Below, in pieces: positions 1 to 9,957 of a stretch of DNA of 64,000 nucleotides. The DNA is from Campylobacterales bacterium. Lineage in GTDB: Bacteria; Campylobacterota; Campylobacteria; Campylobacterales; Sulfurimonadaceae. The stretch covers positions 160,978 to 224,977 of the forward strand of contig JAPLGO010000001.1 in assembly GCA_026390115.1 (NCBI GenBank). Direction: 5' to 3'. How positions within the stretch are numbered: position 1 is the first letter of the stretch; each line of letters starts with the position of its first letter. The translations under genes and the position numbers were made by a program. Under the pieces are notes generated by a model, which had not been told where the DNA came from, ran no database searches, and saw nothing but the letters and a program-made list of their open reading frames with translations.

Positions 1-1
1 T

Positions 2-67
2 GCAAATGGACTTGGCGTTAGTCTTAACCCATCCCTAGGAACACCTCCACCACTTCCTGCTAGTTAA
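2..67 (+). CDS. 3' end of an upstream CDS truncated by the window edge (…ANGLGVSLNPSLGTPPPLPAS*)
   Basis: Open frame from the window edge to TAA at 65-67, just upstream of the next lipoprotein gene. Confidence 0.4.
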   Translation, partial: ANGLGVSLNPSLGTPPPLPAS

Positions 68-87
68 GGAAATAAGGTAAGAGGTAT

Positions 88-768
88 ATGATGAAGTTAT
101 TAGTCTCAATTTTTGTAATTGTTTTTCTCTGTTCTTGCGGTGTGGATACATCATCAAATTCAGTGAACTCTTCAGCTACAACAAATAGTAATATTGGCAT
201 AGGTTTAGATTTAATAGACCCTAATCCGATACACTCAGATTCTAATACAACTGATACCAATTCGACAGATAACAATGGTACAAATGGCGGCGGTACAAAT
301 GGCGGCGGTTCAACTGTAACGCCTGAAAGTGACTTTGATACAGTCGGTGCAATTTATGATGCGAGTGCTTGTAATGCGAGTACATATCAAATAGCAAGGG
401 ATGCTTCATATAATGGCGTAAATGTCGGAGAGAATGGTTCTAGCTTTTTTAGCGTTAAAGATCAAGGCTTAGAGATTAGATCTGAACACTTAGAAGGTGA
501 CTCTGTAAATGCAGGTAAAACATGGGTGACTCTGTTTTATAAATCATTTCCGGATATAAAAAGCCTGAATTTGCAGGGATATACAAGCTATTTGATGGAA
601 GGCGTGTTTTTCCTAACATATGATATAGCATGGAGTGACAAGAGTATTCCAGGTATTAACAATACAGTGTATGTGCAGTCTAATATGACTACAAAACCTT
701 CATGCTACAGGTTGATTTTGAATAATGTTGTTGGTACACAAATCAGCATGAAAAAAGTATATAGATAG
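88..768 (+). CDS. Putative lipoprotein with low-complexity N/T/G linker and C-terminal DASAC…KVYR domain
   Basis: ORF 226 aa; signal peptide with lipobox (VFLCSCG). Confidence 0.75.
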   Translation: MMKLLVSIFVIVFLCSCGVDTSSNSVNSSATTNSNIGIGLDLIDPNPIHSDSNTTDTNSTDNNGTNGGGTNGGGSTVTPESDFDTVGAIYDASACNASTYQIARDASYNGVNVGENGSSFFSVKDQGLEIRSEHLEGDSVNAGKTWVTLFYKSFPDIKSLNLQGYTSYLMEGVFFLTYDIAWSDKSIPGINNTVYVQSNMTTKPSCYRLILNNVVGTQISMKKVYR

Positions 769-806
769 CACTCGTGCTATAAATTAAATTTTAAAAAGGA
801 TAGTTT

Positions 807-3800
807 ATGAATTATAAAAAAAGTTTATTAAGTTTAGTGACTATTATGGCACTAAGCAATATGGCAGTGGCAGATGATGCTGCAACATACTTACCGTTGT
901 CCTCAAAGGTGACAGATAGCGTTTGGAATCTGTTTGGGGTGAATGGTTTCAGCAATGGCGTTCCTAGCGCTGTATCTTCCGGAACTTCTTCTTTTTCGGC
1001 TGGTCTTACATCACTTGCCGACATACCGACTACAGATGAATTGGCAACGCCAGGTCTATCGAATGGTGGAAATTTAGCATCGCTTCAAGCCCTGCTACCT
1101 GCTACTCCGGTTATAAATACACTTTCAGTCGGTGTTGATATATCTACAACAGCATACAATGCTACAGAACCGGTTCGCAGTATGTATATGAAAGTCGGTT
1201 CTACCAGTATACCTAACGTAAAGTTTAACTACAAAGCTTCTCTTGAGGGCAAAGCAATAGAGATTTTGTTTAATGGAACTCTTTATTCAGCAACAATTGC
1301 AGAATCTAGTACTTGGGCAAATGCTTTAACTGCTACTTTAGGAAGTGGTGCCGTAGTTGCTACAACAGACAAGATTAAAACAGTTACAGGCGTACTCGAT
1401 TTTAATACAACTGATAATCCGGTTGAAGCAAAATATTTTAATGCTTCTACTCAGCTTTTAGCTACTGGCGCAACAGCAAGTTTTTACCACTTCAATGCCA
1501 TAACGCAACAGTGGGAAGTAAATCAAAAAAATGCAACTGTTCAAGACTTCACTAGCTTTACTGCAGGTAAGGCATATTGGGGTAGAGCAGATAGATTAGA
1601 TGCTCTTGGAAGTTTAAATCCGGATCAAGATGGTGCGACTGGTCTAATTCTAGGTCAGGCAACTGCTCTTAGCGGTATTCCAGATCCTGCAATGTATCAA
1701 GATGAGAGCAATGCAAGCACGCTTACGGCGGGATGGAACATGTTGTCATTTGATGACCACCAACCATACATCCGTCATGCAGCGACCGGCTTAGTTCTTA
1801 CATCCGTTGCCAATGGAAGTCAGTTTGTAATTACGGACGATTCCGGAGTAAACTCTATAACAGCTTCTGCAATTGCCGGTGGTGGTAATAACGCTGATGC
1901 TATGACCATCAATGCGGCGATAGAGTCTGCCAAACTACTAGGTTCTCTACCTCAAACATTTAATATAAAAGCGTTTCAAGGTTCGGGTGCGGGAACTATG
2001 ATTTTTCTCTCAGACAGAAAGTTTACAATTGGTGATGCTAATGCGACAGCTACTAATGTACCGGTGGCAACATTGGATGGGGCACAACCATATGTTAATG
2101 GTGTTAGAACCACAGTTGCCGATATAAACAATTCCGCTACTACCAGTGCAACATCTGCCTATGGCGAATATACAACAATTGTGAATGTTTTAACGGGTGC
2201 GGGCACTTCTGATTCCATACTTACTGGTGGTGGTGCCGATGCTACTGGTGCTAAACTCACATTTACAAGCAGTGATACAACAACTGGTTCGGCTACGGCA
2301 AATATTACTGCAAGTTTGACTAATGCAGCAAATGCTATCCATGCTATTCTTGGTTCAACTCCTACAGCTACACAAATCGATACAAATTTTGATGGTACAG
2401 CTGACATGCTTATCGTGGCAAATACAACGCCATACACTCTTAAAGATGCTACTTATACTCGTGTTTTTGCAGACACAAATACGACGGCTGGAAATGTGAC
2501 AGTTTCTGGCACTGCAAATACAGTAGTTGCATCAGGTGCTACATTAGCCTCTTTGGTAACTAATATAAATGCTGTAGCGGCTACAACTTTGATTGATGCA
2601 AATGCTACTCTAGATACCGTACCAAAGCTTGTAGCTGTAACGAATGCTATCTCTACTTTCGATATCAAAGATGTTGCAAGCGGAACGGTAGATATATTGT
2701 CTGCTAGTTCAACAGCCGGAGATTTAGCAAAAGGTGCTGTTGCAGGAGTTTATTCTCTTGATAGCGTTGCAAGATTACCTCTTATTCAGCACTCGTTTGT
2801 GAGTCCTCTATTTGACCCTAATTTAGCTGTTGATACTAATGTCACTATTAATGCAACTACTGCAACTATAACGGCTCCGGCATTAGGTACTACTATACCG
2901 ACTAGGTTAGCATATTTTGATGCGTTAGTTGCCGGAATTAATAATATGATTCAAAATACTCTCGGTGTGCATGGCTCTGCAAGCCATAACTACAGTGCGG
3001 CTACAAACAATATAACGGATGTCAACATCACGGTTGCCGGTCTAGGTGTAACAATCTTTGATATTAATAATACTTCTGGCGCTGGAGCTACAAATGTTGT
3101 AGTTCCTGATACAAACGCAGCTACTGCAGGAAAATTAGGTTCGGGTATAACTACCGGTGATTTGGTAGCCGACCTTAAAACAAACCCTATAGCTTCACCT
3201 AACTACGCTACTTACGGTCCACTCTACACGCTTCGTAACGCCGGAACAGGTTATGATGTAAGAGCTATCTTAAAAGCTACTACTGAGTTAGATACCAATA
3301 CAACGAGTGCTATTGCTTGGGACAGTATAGATATTACGCGTAATGAAAGTGAGTGGTTCTTAAACAACGAATTTAACCTATTCAACATTAACCATAACGC
3401 CGGTTACTGGGTCTATTTAGAAAATAAAACGCCGGACGCAGTTTCGATAGTTTCGGCAACATTTACAAGCCCTGCTTATACATACTATTTCAGTAATGCA
3501 GCTGGTTTAGCGACAACAAACATTATGAACAGTGGTCAAATATCAGTAACTATCACTGGACTTAGTGATGCAGTAGCCAGTTCAGCATATCTTACTGTTG
3601 GCGGTGAAGATGTTCCATTAACAAGATCAAGTCCTTCATCAAATATCTTTACAGCCGATGTGTCAAGTTACGCATTAAGAAATTTTGCTCAAGACCAAAC
3701 GGGACCAATCTCTATTACAGTAAGAGCTGTAAACGGTAAAGGTCAGGCTGTTACGGCTAGCGGTGTTGTTAGTATTGACTATCAAGCTCCTGTTATGACT

Positions 3801-4502
3801 ACACCGACTGTTTCAGGTGGTACAAGTATAATTTTAGGTGCAACGGGGACTACATCGAACTTCTATGTATTTAACGGTTATGTTCCAGAAGTACAAGCAA
3901 CAAGAACTACTGCTGTAGTAAAAACACTTCCGGCTTCAGGAAATGCAGCGACATTTAACGCTTGTACAGAATTTGATTTTGGTGTGGATAATACTTTACG
4001 CATAGTTGCGGCGGATGGTGCAATGAATACTTCAAATGTTTCAGATGCTAAAGAGATTATCTACGCAAGCTTACTCAAAGGAGCTACAGTACTAACACAT
4101 ACGCAAGGTGTTGGTTTGAAATCTCAAATTGGTTCTGTTTACAACTCAGCATGTGTGAATACTGCTACGCAAACTCTTCCAAGTGAAAATGCCGGCGTAA
4201 GTTTGGCTACGCTTGCAAGTGGAGCGACTACTCGTCTCTCATTCGTACCGATAGCAAATGCAAACTTTACACAAGATGTTGCATGGACAGCTAACTATTC
4301 TATCGGCGGAACAAGAGTAGCTCAGATTCAGAATGTAGTTGCATATGCCAGTGCTGGTACTAGTCATACATTCTTCTTAGAGTATAACGGTCACATTTAC
4401 CGAGGTACATTCCCTACATCTCAAGCTATTGCAGATGCTAGTATTGCTACACCAATAGCTTTAACACAAATAAGTGCTGTAAACACATCGTTAGTTCCTT
4501 AA
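807..4502 (+). CDS. Large secreted Thr/Ala/Asn-rich surface protein, 1231 aa
   Basis: Long ORF with N-terminal signal peptide (LLSLVTIMALSNMAVADD); upstream AAGGA RBS. Confidence 0.8.
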   Translation: MNYKKSLLSLVTIMALSNMAVADDAATYLPLSSKVTDSVWNLFGVNGFSNGVPSAVSSGTSSFSAGLTSLADIPTTDELATPGLSNGGNLASLQALLPATPVINTLSVGVDISTTAYNATEPVRSMYMKVGSTSIPNVKFNYKASLEGKAIEILFNGTLYSATIAESSTWANALTATLGSGAVVATTDKIKTVTGVLDFNTTDNPVEAKYFNASTQLLATGATASFYHFNAITQQWEVNQKNATVQDFTSFTAGKAYWGRADRLDALGSLNPDQDGATGLILGQATALSGIPDPAMYQDESNASTLTAGWNMLSFDDHQPYIRHAATGLVLTSVANGSQFVITDDSGVNSITASAIAGGGNNADAMTINAAIESAKLLGSLPQTFNIKAFQGSGAGTMIFLSDRKFTIGDANATATNVPVATLDGAQPYVNGVRTTVADINNSATTSATSAYGEYTTIVNVLTGAGTSDSILTGGGADATGAKLTFTSSDTTTGSATANITASLTNAANAIHAILGSTPTATQIDTNFDGTADMLIVANTTPYTLKDATYTRVFADTNTTAGNVTVSGTANTVVASGATLASLVTNINAVAATTLIDANATLDTVPKLVAVTNAISTFDIKDVASGTVDILSASSTAGDLAKGAVAGVYSLDSVARLPLIQHSFVSPLFDPNLAVDTNVTINATTATITAPALGTTIPTRLAYFDALVAGINNMIQNTLGVHGSASHNYSAATNNITDVNITVAGLGVTIFDINNTSGAGATNVVVPDTNAATAGKLGSGITTGDLVADLKTNPIASPNYATYGPLYTLRNAGTGYDVRAILKATTELDTNTTSAIAWDSIDITRNESEWFLNNEFNLFNINHNAGYWVYLENKTPDAVSIVSATFTSPAYTYYFSNAAGLATTNIMNSGQISVTITGLSDAVASSAYLTVGGEDVPLTRSSPSSNIFTADVSSYALRNFAQDQTGPISITVRAVNGKGQAVTASGVVSIDYQAPVMTTPTVSGGTSIILGATGTTSNFYVFNGYVPEVQATRTTAVVKTLPASGNAATFNACTEFDFGVDNTLRIVAADGAMNTSNVSDAKEIIYASLLKGATVLTHTQGVGLKSQIGSVYNSACVNTATQTLPSENAGVSLATLASGATTRLSFVPIANANFTQDVAWTANYSIGGTRVAQIQNVVAYASAGTSHTFFLEYNGHIYRGTFPTSQAIADASIATPIALTQISAVNTSLVP

Positions 4503-4522
4503 GGAGCTAACGAGGTTATAAG

Positions 4523-5290
4523 ATGATGAAGCAGTTCTTTACTCTTTCACTGTTTTGTATAACACTTCTTGCAAACTCTTTGCAAGAAGCTTCTCCATCT
4601 TTCTCTCCTAAAGAGAGAGAGATTCTCTCAAAAGAGATTCCTAGTACTTCCCCTTTTTACAACTCAAAAACATACGACTTAAAAAAAGGTTGGAATTCCC
4701 TCACGACTCCTCAAGACGGCGTGGATGTTGTTAAAACTTTTGGCGAAGTTTCAGAACTGAAATATATAGTTGTTTATGACAGTGTAAGTAAGCTGTGGGC
4801 GGTATTTTCACATGAGAAATTAGAAGGAGAGCTGTTGCTCTTAAAATATTTGGAGCCAAATGTAACCTTTTTTGTACTGGCTTTGTCGGATACAAAAGTA
4901 GAGATAAAAAGCAATACTATAAATGTTGCATGTCAGAAAATTTTGGATGACAAACAGTATAACTTTTTACTTGATTCTGGAATAACACAAGAGTCTGCGG
5001 TGAGCAAAGATGAAACAATGAGTGCAAAATCTCGTTACTTTTCACACCATGAAAAGGGAATCTATAACGATACACGCATTGCGCTCATCTATCCAAAAAT
5101 AGAAGTAAAAACAAAAAGAAGTTACAAGTACGGTCCAGCTTTGCCAAAAACTTTTTTTGAATTCAGCAAAGAGTATGAAGCCAAAAAATTTTATGTTTAT
5201 GATTTTAAAGAGCAAAAGTGCTTTGAGGGCATTTTTCCATCCATGCAAATACCACCTTTTCCTACTTTAAAAGAGATAAAGACAAATTAA
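4523..5290 (+). CDS. Secreted protein of unknown function, C-terminal motif similar to that of the preceding 1231-aa protein
   Basis: ORF 255 aa with signal peptide; GWN.L motif and C-terminal GIFPSMQ motif. Confidence 0.7.
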   Translation: MMKQFFTLSLFCITLLANSLQEASPSFSPKEREILSKEIPSTSPFYNSKTYDLKKGWNSLTTPQDGVDVVKTFGEVSELKYIVVYDSVSKLWAVFSHEKLEGELLLLKYLEPNVTFFVLALSDTKVEIKSNTINVACQKILDDKQYNFLLDSGITQESAVSKDETMSAKSRYFSHHEKGIYNDTRIALIYPKIEVKTKRSYKYGPALPKTFFEFSKEYEAKKFYVYDFKEQKCFEGIFPSMQIPPFPTLKEIKTN

Positions 5291-5296
5291 GATAAA

Positions 5297-7618
5297 ATGC
5301 ACCCCATCTATATGGTGGGGAGTATCTGCTTGAAATATTTGGTCTTTTTATTTTTTACTTATATATCTTTAATTCTTTTTACCGGCTGTGAGACAACAAG
5401 CAGCAGTACGGGAAACACAATAAAAAAAATAACTCTCAGCGGTGCTGTTATCGATGGCTACATAAAAAATTCAAGCGTCTGTTTAGACCTTAATATGAAC
5501 GGTTCATGTGATGTGAGCGAGCCATCTACCCTTACCTCAAACAGCGGAGCATTTAGCTTTGGAGACATAAATGTAACAGGTACGCTCTATATGCCGGTTA
5601 TAGCAAGCGGCGGAACAGACACGGCAACAAACAAAAGCTTTACAGGCAAATTCAAAAGTATTGTAGATACGGACAATGCCCCACAAGCTGGGCAACTTTT
5701 TGTAACACCGTTAACAGATATGATTGCAACTTCTTTTCTTAATTCGCCGGCACAAACTTACTCTTCACTACAAGCCTCTATCAAACAAATAGCAGTTGCT
5801 TATAAAATTTCGGAAGGGTATAGCAACAAAAGCCCTATGCAGTATGCCGGCGTATTTGCAATAACACAAGAGATTCAACAAACTTTGGCACTCATTGAGA
5901 CTGCTGCAACCAAAGCAAAAGGGATCTCATTAACATCCGTACAACTGCTTCAACTTCAAAGAGAGATAAAGAGTGCAATTATCACGCAAATTAGCGAAGA
6001 TGTAGATATAAACATAGAAAAAGTGCTTACAAAGCTTGAGACACTCTCTACTATTACCATTCCGGCAAATGAAAAGAGTTTTCTAACAGCGCAAGTAGCA
6101 GAACTTAAGGTGGCAATAGATTCTTTTGTTGCAAATAAAAATTTAACCGCCGCAAATCTCAACACTTATCAGGCAGCTTTAGAAACAGAGCAGGGAAAAG
6201 TAATTGCCGCACTTGAAAATGCGGCCAGCGGAGCTTCTCTAACACCTATAAAAATAAATATAGATATATTTGCCGTTCCAGATACAAATACAACCGATAC
6301 AAACACTACAGACACAAATACGACCGATACAAACTCGACTGTACCGGTAGAAAGTAATACAACAACACTCTCTTTTGGAGGTGTTATGGTGGATAGTTAT
6401 ATCAGCGGAGCAAAAATCTGCTTAGATTTAGACAGCAACGGCGTATGCGGCACAACAGAACCATCAACAACTACAGACGGCAATGGAACATTCAGTTTTA
6501 CTAATTTAAAAGTCAACAAAAACACAATGATTCCTCTTATAGGATTTGGCGGAACAGATATAGCAACAAATAAATCTTTTTCGGGTGAATTTCAGAGCAT
6601 ATTAGATGTAAACAGTACGCTCCCGACTACCAAAATTGCCTTAACTCCATTTACAGATTTGGCAAAAGTTCTCTTTTTTCAATCAACTATAAAAAACAAA
6701 GCAGCATTTGAAGCTTCTGCTACTAATCTTGGAAGTGCCTTTGGATTAAGCAGCAGCGATATAGTAAGTGATACCATGCAAAATATTCAACTCTTTGCTC
6801 TATCACAAGAGATACAAATTACAAAATCACTCATAGAATTCGTAGCAAAGAAAGTAATGTCCAAGACATTGACAGAAGTTCAAAAAAAAGATTTGCAGTA
6901 CAAAATAAAAAATGCACTGTTGACTCGAATTTTGGATAACGGATATCAAAATTTAAGCATATCGGAAGTTCTATCGGTACTTGAACTAGATATGAATATT
7001 ATAATTCCGGACAGCAATAGAACATTTGTAATATCACAAATAGCAGAAGTGAAAAGAGTATTTTCTCTGCTCTCTACAGATGCAAATATACATGAATGGG
7101 CACTTCCAAGACTTCAATCGGTTGTTGAAACTGCTTTAGAACCGGCATATACAAACTCTACTTATGTTGATATGAATGTTACAGCTGAGAGTGTAACGTA
7201 CAGCATATTTGACAAAACAGATGCCGTTTTTGATGCATCTGCATGTATTAAAGATACGTATTATAAAAATACTTTAATTGATAGTAACGCGACCGAAGCG
7301 ATAAGAGCAAGCGACTCCGTAAATGGTCTTACGCTTAATTTTAACAATAATTCAGGATTTGATTCAGCAAATAAAGTTGTACTCTACTACCCACTCTTAG
7401 GTGCAACGAAAACCAATGAAAGCGTAACTGTTTTTCAAAATAGCTACTATTTTGCCTTTGACAAAGCATGGGCAAACACAGGCAAGCAAATTTATATACA
7501 AACACCTAAAAATACCAATGGCTTGTACGGGTGCCAAAGAGCTAAATTAGACTCAAATATATCAAGCGAAATACAGTTTACTAAGGTATACAGATATACC
7601 GATACAAATGCATCATGA
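5297..7618 (+). CDS. Putative lipoprotein with an internally duplicated domain, 773 aa
   Basis: Lipobox-like LFTGC; two homologous halves (GAVIDGYIKNSSVCLDLN… / GVMVDSYISGAKICLDLD…) joined by a DTNTTDTNTT linker; N-terminal start uncertain. Confidence 0.75.
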   Translation: MHPIYMVGSICLKYLVFLFFTYISLILFTGCETTSSSTGNTIKKITLSGAVIDGYIKNSSVCLDLNMNGSCDVSEPSTLTSNSGAFSFGDINVTGTLYMPVIASGGTDTATNKSFTGKFKSIVDTDNAPQAGQLFVTPLTDMIATSFLNSPAQTYSSLQASIKQIAVAYKISEGYSNKSPMQYAGVFAITQEIQQTLALIETAATKAKGISLTSVQLLQLQREIKSAIITQISEDVDINIEKVLTKLETLSTITIPANEKSFLTAQVAELKVAIDSFVANKNLTAANLNTYQAALETEQGKVIAALENAASGASLTPIKINIDIFAVPDTNTTDTNTTDTNTTDTNSTVPVESNTTTLSFGGVMVDSYISGAKICLDLDSNGVCGTTEPSTTTDGNGTFSFTNLKVNKNTMIPLIGFGGTDIATNKSFSGEFQSILDVNSTLPTTKIALTPFTDLAKVLFFQSTIKNKAAFEASATNLGSAFGLSSSDIVSDTMQNIQLFALSQEIQITKSLIEFVAKKVMSKTLTEVQKKDLQYKIKNALLTRILDNGYQNLSISEVLSVLELDMNIIIPDSNRTFVISQIAEVKRVFSLLSTDANIHEWALPRLQSVVETALEPAYTNSTYVDMNVTAESVTYSIFDKTDAVFDASACIKDTYYKNTLIDSNATEAIRASDSVNGLTLNFNNNSGFDSANKVVLYYPLLGATKTNESVTVFQNSYYFAFDKAWANTGKQIYIQTPKNTNGLYGCQRAKLDSNISSEIQFTKVYRYTDTNAS

Positions 7619-7683
7619 GTTTCTGCGGTAATTTAAATATTATGTTAAAATACTTACAATTAAAAAGGTGAAAAGGGGTTTTT

Positions 7684-8514
7684 ATGTTGTTAAAGTTTTT
7701 TTTATTGTTTGTTATATTTGTATCTGCTTATTCGGGTGAATCGCTTCTTGCAAAAGATGCTCAGGTTGAGAATGGTTCTACATCCATAGAAAATACTGCT
7801 TGGTACACAAAAATCCATACAACAGTTGAAGCTGCAATATACATGTCAGATTTCCAAGGAACTCTATCAAATGCAACTCCCTCTGTTATCGACTTCGGAA
7901 AAGATTTTAAATATGCAAATTCAACATCATCATTTTTCTCGGTGGAAACACGATTTGATTACGATTATGTTCCAAATGTCTATATTAGCTACTTTAACAT
8001 GGTGCAAAAGAACGATGTTAATATCACTCGCGGTGTGACAATGGTAGATAAACCATTTACTAACGCAGCAACAAATATAGATTATAAAGTACTCAATGCT
8101 GTAGTTTTTCAAGATTTCAAAGCAAAAGGCGCAGTAAAAAAAGGGTTTTATATGGGTGACATAGAACTTGATATTGGAGCAAACCTAAAAGTTATCGATT
8201 ATCTTGTGCGGATGAAAGACAATGCAAATCCAAACGCAATCTATATGTATGACAAAGTAGATGCTCTTATCGTATTGCCATATGCGGGCTTTAAATATTA
8301 CCGATACGGCTTTGTTCTCTTTGGAAATATAAGCTCCCTCTCCTATTCAGAATCTAAATCTACAGGCTATCAGTTTGGAATAGAGTATCAAGTTGTTAAT
8401 AATATTTATTTAGGTTATAGCTATATGTATGAAGATTTTCAAGCTATCGAAAAAAAAGATCATATAGACTTTAAAACTGTCGGAAATAAGTTTAGCATTA
8501 AGTACACGTTTTAA
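7684..8514 (+). CDS. Putative outer-membrane beta-barrel protein
   Basis: Signal peptide, alternating aromatic strands, C-terminal FSIKYTF. Confidence 0.65.
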   Translation: MLLKFFLLFVIFVSAYSGESLLAKDAQVENGSTSIENTAWYTKIHTTVEAAIYMSDFQGTLSNATPSVIDFGKDFKYANSTSSFFSVETRFDYDYVPNVYISYFNMVQKNDVNITRGVTMVDKPFTNAATNIDYKVLNAVVFQDFKAKGAVKKGFYMGDIELDIGANLKVIDYLVRMKDNANPNAIYMYDKVDALIVLPYAGFKYYRYGFVLFGNISSLSYSESKSTGYQFGIEYQVVNNIYLGYSYMYEDFQAIEKKDHIDFKTVGNKFSIKYTF

Positions 8515-8565
8515 TTTATGTGCTTTTTGCTATAATGCCTGTGAAAATTTAAGTTAGGAATTTTA

Positions 8566-8997
8566 ATGAAATATTTGATTTTATTTATATTATGTGTTGC
8601 CAACATATCTGCTGTTTATGCGGCTGACGGTTATCCATCCGGTAAACTCCAAGAAGTGAAAGATTTAGATAATGACCTTGTATTAAAACCTGAAAAAAAT
8701 GTAAGAATAACCGTATTCGGTCAAGGTGTTGCTCCTGCGTTTACAACTATGCCGGCTCAAGCTCAAGCCCTTGCAAAGCGTGCTGCTATGGTGGATGGAT
8801 ACAGACTTATAGCAGAGCGTATAAAAGGTGTGTCAGTTGAAGGTCAAGACACAATTAAAAATATGCAGGTTACTCGTTCGGAAGTAAGAGCGCATGTTCA
8901 AAATTTAATTAAAAATGCAACAATCGTAAACACAATTTTTAAAGATGGGTTGTGCGAAGTTGAAATGGAAGTTAATCTAAACTACTCAGACTTCTAG
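8566..8997 (+). CDS. LPP20-like secreted protein
   Basis: Signal peptide; VFGQGVAP…AQALAKRAAMVDGYRLIAERIKGV pattern typical of LPP20-family proteins. Confidence 0.6.
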   Translation: MKYLILFILCVANISAVYAADGYPSGKLQEVKDLDNDLVLKPEKNVRITVFGQGVAPAFTTMPAQAQALAKRAAMVDGYRLIAERIKGVSVEGQDTIKNMQVTRSEVRAHVQNLIKNATIVNTIFKDGLCEVEMEVNLNYSDF

Positions 8998-9004
8998 TAA
9001 TTCT

Positions 9005-9856
9005 TTAAAATCTGTATTGAACTCCTAGATTTATCCCTTGTATTATGTTTTGAGTAAGGGTTGAAGAGGCCGTTATCGTATTTGTTGTATTTTTAATTGC
9101 CAGAGGCGTTTCATGATTCATAAAAGCGAACTGATAGTTTATAAAAAGTGCCAAATTGCTAAATCCCGTGTCGTAACTTAATCCTGTTTGAGCACCATAT
9201 AACAAAGCACTATCGGCTCCGCTTGTTGCATTTAACATTGGTGGCTTTGTCCAGCTAAGCGTACTTAATCCGCCCAATACGCCGATATAAGGCTCAAATT
9301 GACCCATTCTCATCTTATAATTGATTGTGCCGTAAAGATTTGAAATCGTATTTGTAGTTGAGGCTGCATTCAAATAACTTAAAGTCATAAAAATATTATT
9401 TTCAAAGTTATATCCCGCTTCAAAGATATATCCCATAGCACTTGTTCCAATTGAATTTGTCGTTATGTTTCCTTTTTGGACAGAATGGTCAAACGGAACT
9501 CCTAAAGATGCAAGTGAGCCATTTATAAAATAGTATCCTCCCTTTGAAATTCTTGTTTCTTCTTCGACTGCATGTGAGTCAAATGAAACTACAGCTGCTT
9601 CAGGAAAATAACTTTGAATACTTTGCAATGCAATAATTGCAGATTTGTAGTTTTTAAAAGCACCGGAATATACACTATATTCATCTCCGGATTTGTAAGT
9701 AACTATATTTAGTTCTAACTTTTTTAATTTAGCTTTTATGTATGGCAATTCAGCCTGACTTTTTGTTTTTGTAACTAATACATATTTTGAATCAGCAAAA
9801 ACCGAAGTTGAGAACAATAGAGATATAACAAAAAAATATAATAACTTCACGGGCAA
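9005..9856 (-). CDS. SPOR-like N-terminal region plus outer-membrane beta-barrel protein
   Basis: Signal peptide, SPOR-like 'YVLVTKTKSQAELPYIKAKLKKLELN…YSVYSGAF', C-terminal GVQYRF. Confidence 0.6.
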   Translation of the reverse strand: MPVKLLYFFVISLLFSTSVFADSKYVLVTKTKSQAELPYIKAKLKKLELNIVTYKSGDEYSVYSGAFKNYKSAIIALQSIQSYFPEAAVVSFDSHAVEEETRISKGGYYFINGSLASLGVPFDHSVQKGNITTNSIGTSAMGYIFEAGYNFENNIFMTLSYLNAASTTNTISNLYGTINYKMRMGQFEPYIGVLGGLSTLSWTKPPMLNATSGADSALLYGAQTGLSYDTGFSNLALFINYQFAFMNHETPLAIKNTTNTITASSTLTQNIIQGINLGVQYRF

Positions 9857-9900
9857 CCCTTTCTATGATATTTTGAATTAATAGCACAATTTGTTCCAAT

Positions 9901-9921
9901 GTTTTGGAATAAAAAATGCTA
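9901..9921 (+). promoter_or_regulatory. Putative sigma-54 promoter of the fliK-flgD-flgE operon
   Basis: TTTTGGAATAAAAAATGCTAA: GG-N10-GC spacing (GG 9906-9907, GC 9918-9919), upstream of flagellar hook genes. Confidence 0.6.
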
Positions 9922-9957
9922 ATACAGATATATAACCTTTTGTCATATGGAGATAAA

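Noticed and set aside
812-2668. Antisense ORFs (812-1024, 2159-2437, 2453-2668 minus) inside the 1231-aa gene
   Set aside because: Shadow ORFs opposite a long Thr/Ala-rich coding sequence; no RBS or family signature
9916-9957. Upstream start codon for fliK at 9916
   Set aside because: It overlaps the predicted sigma-54 promoter; ATG 9958 has a proper RBS
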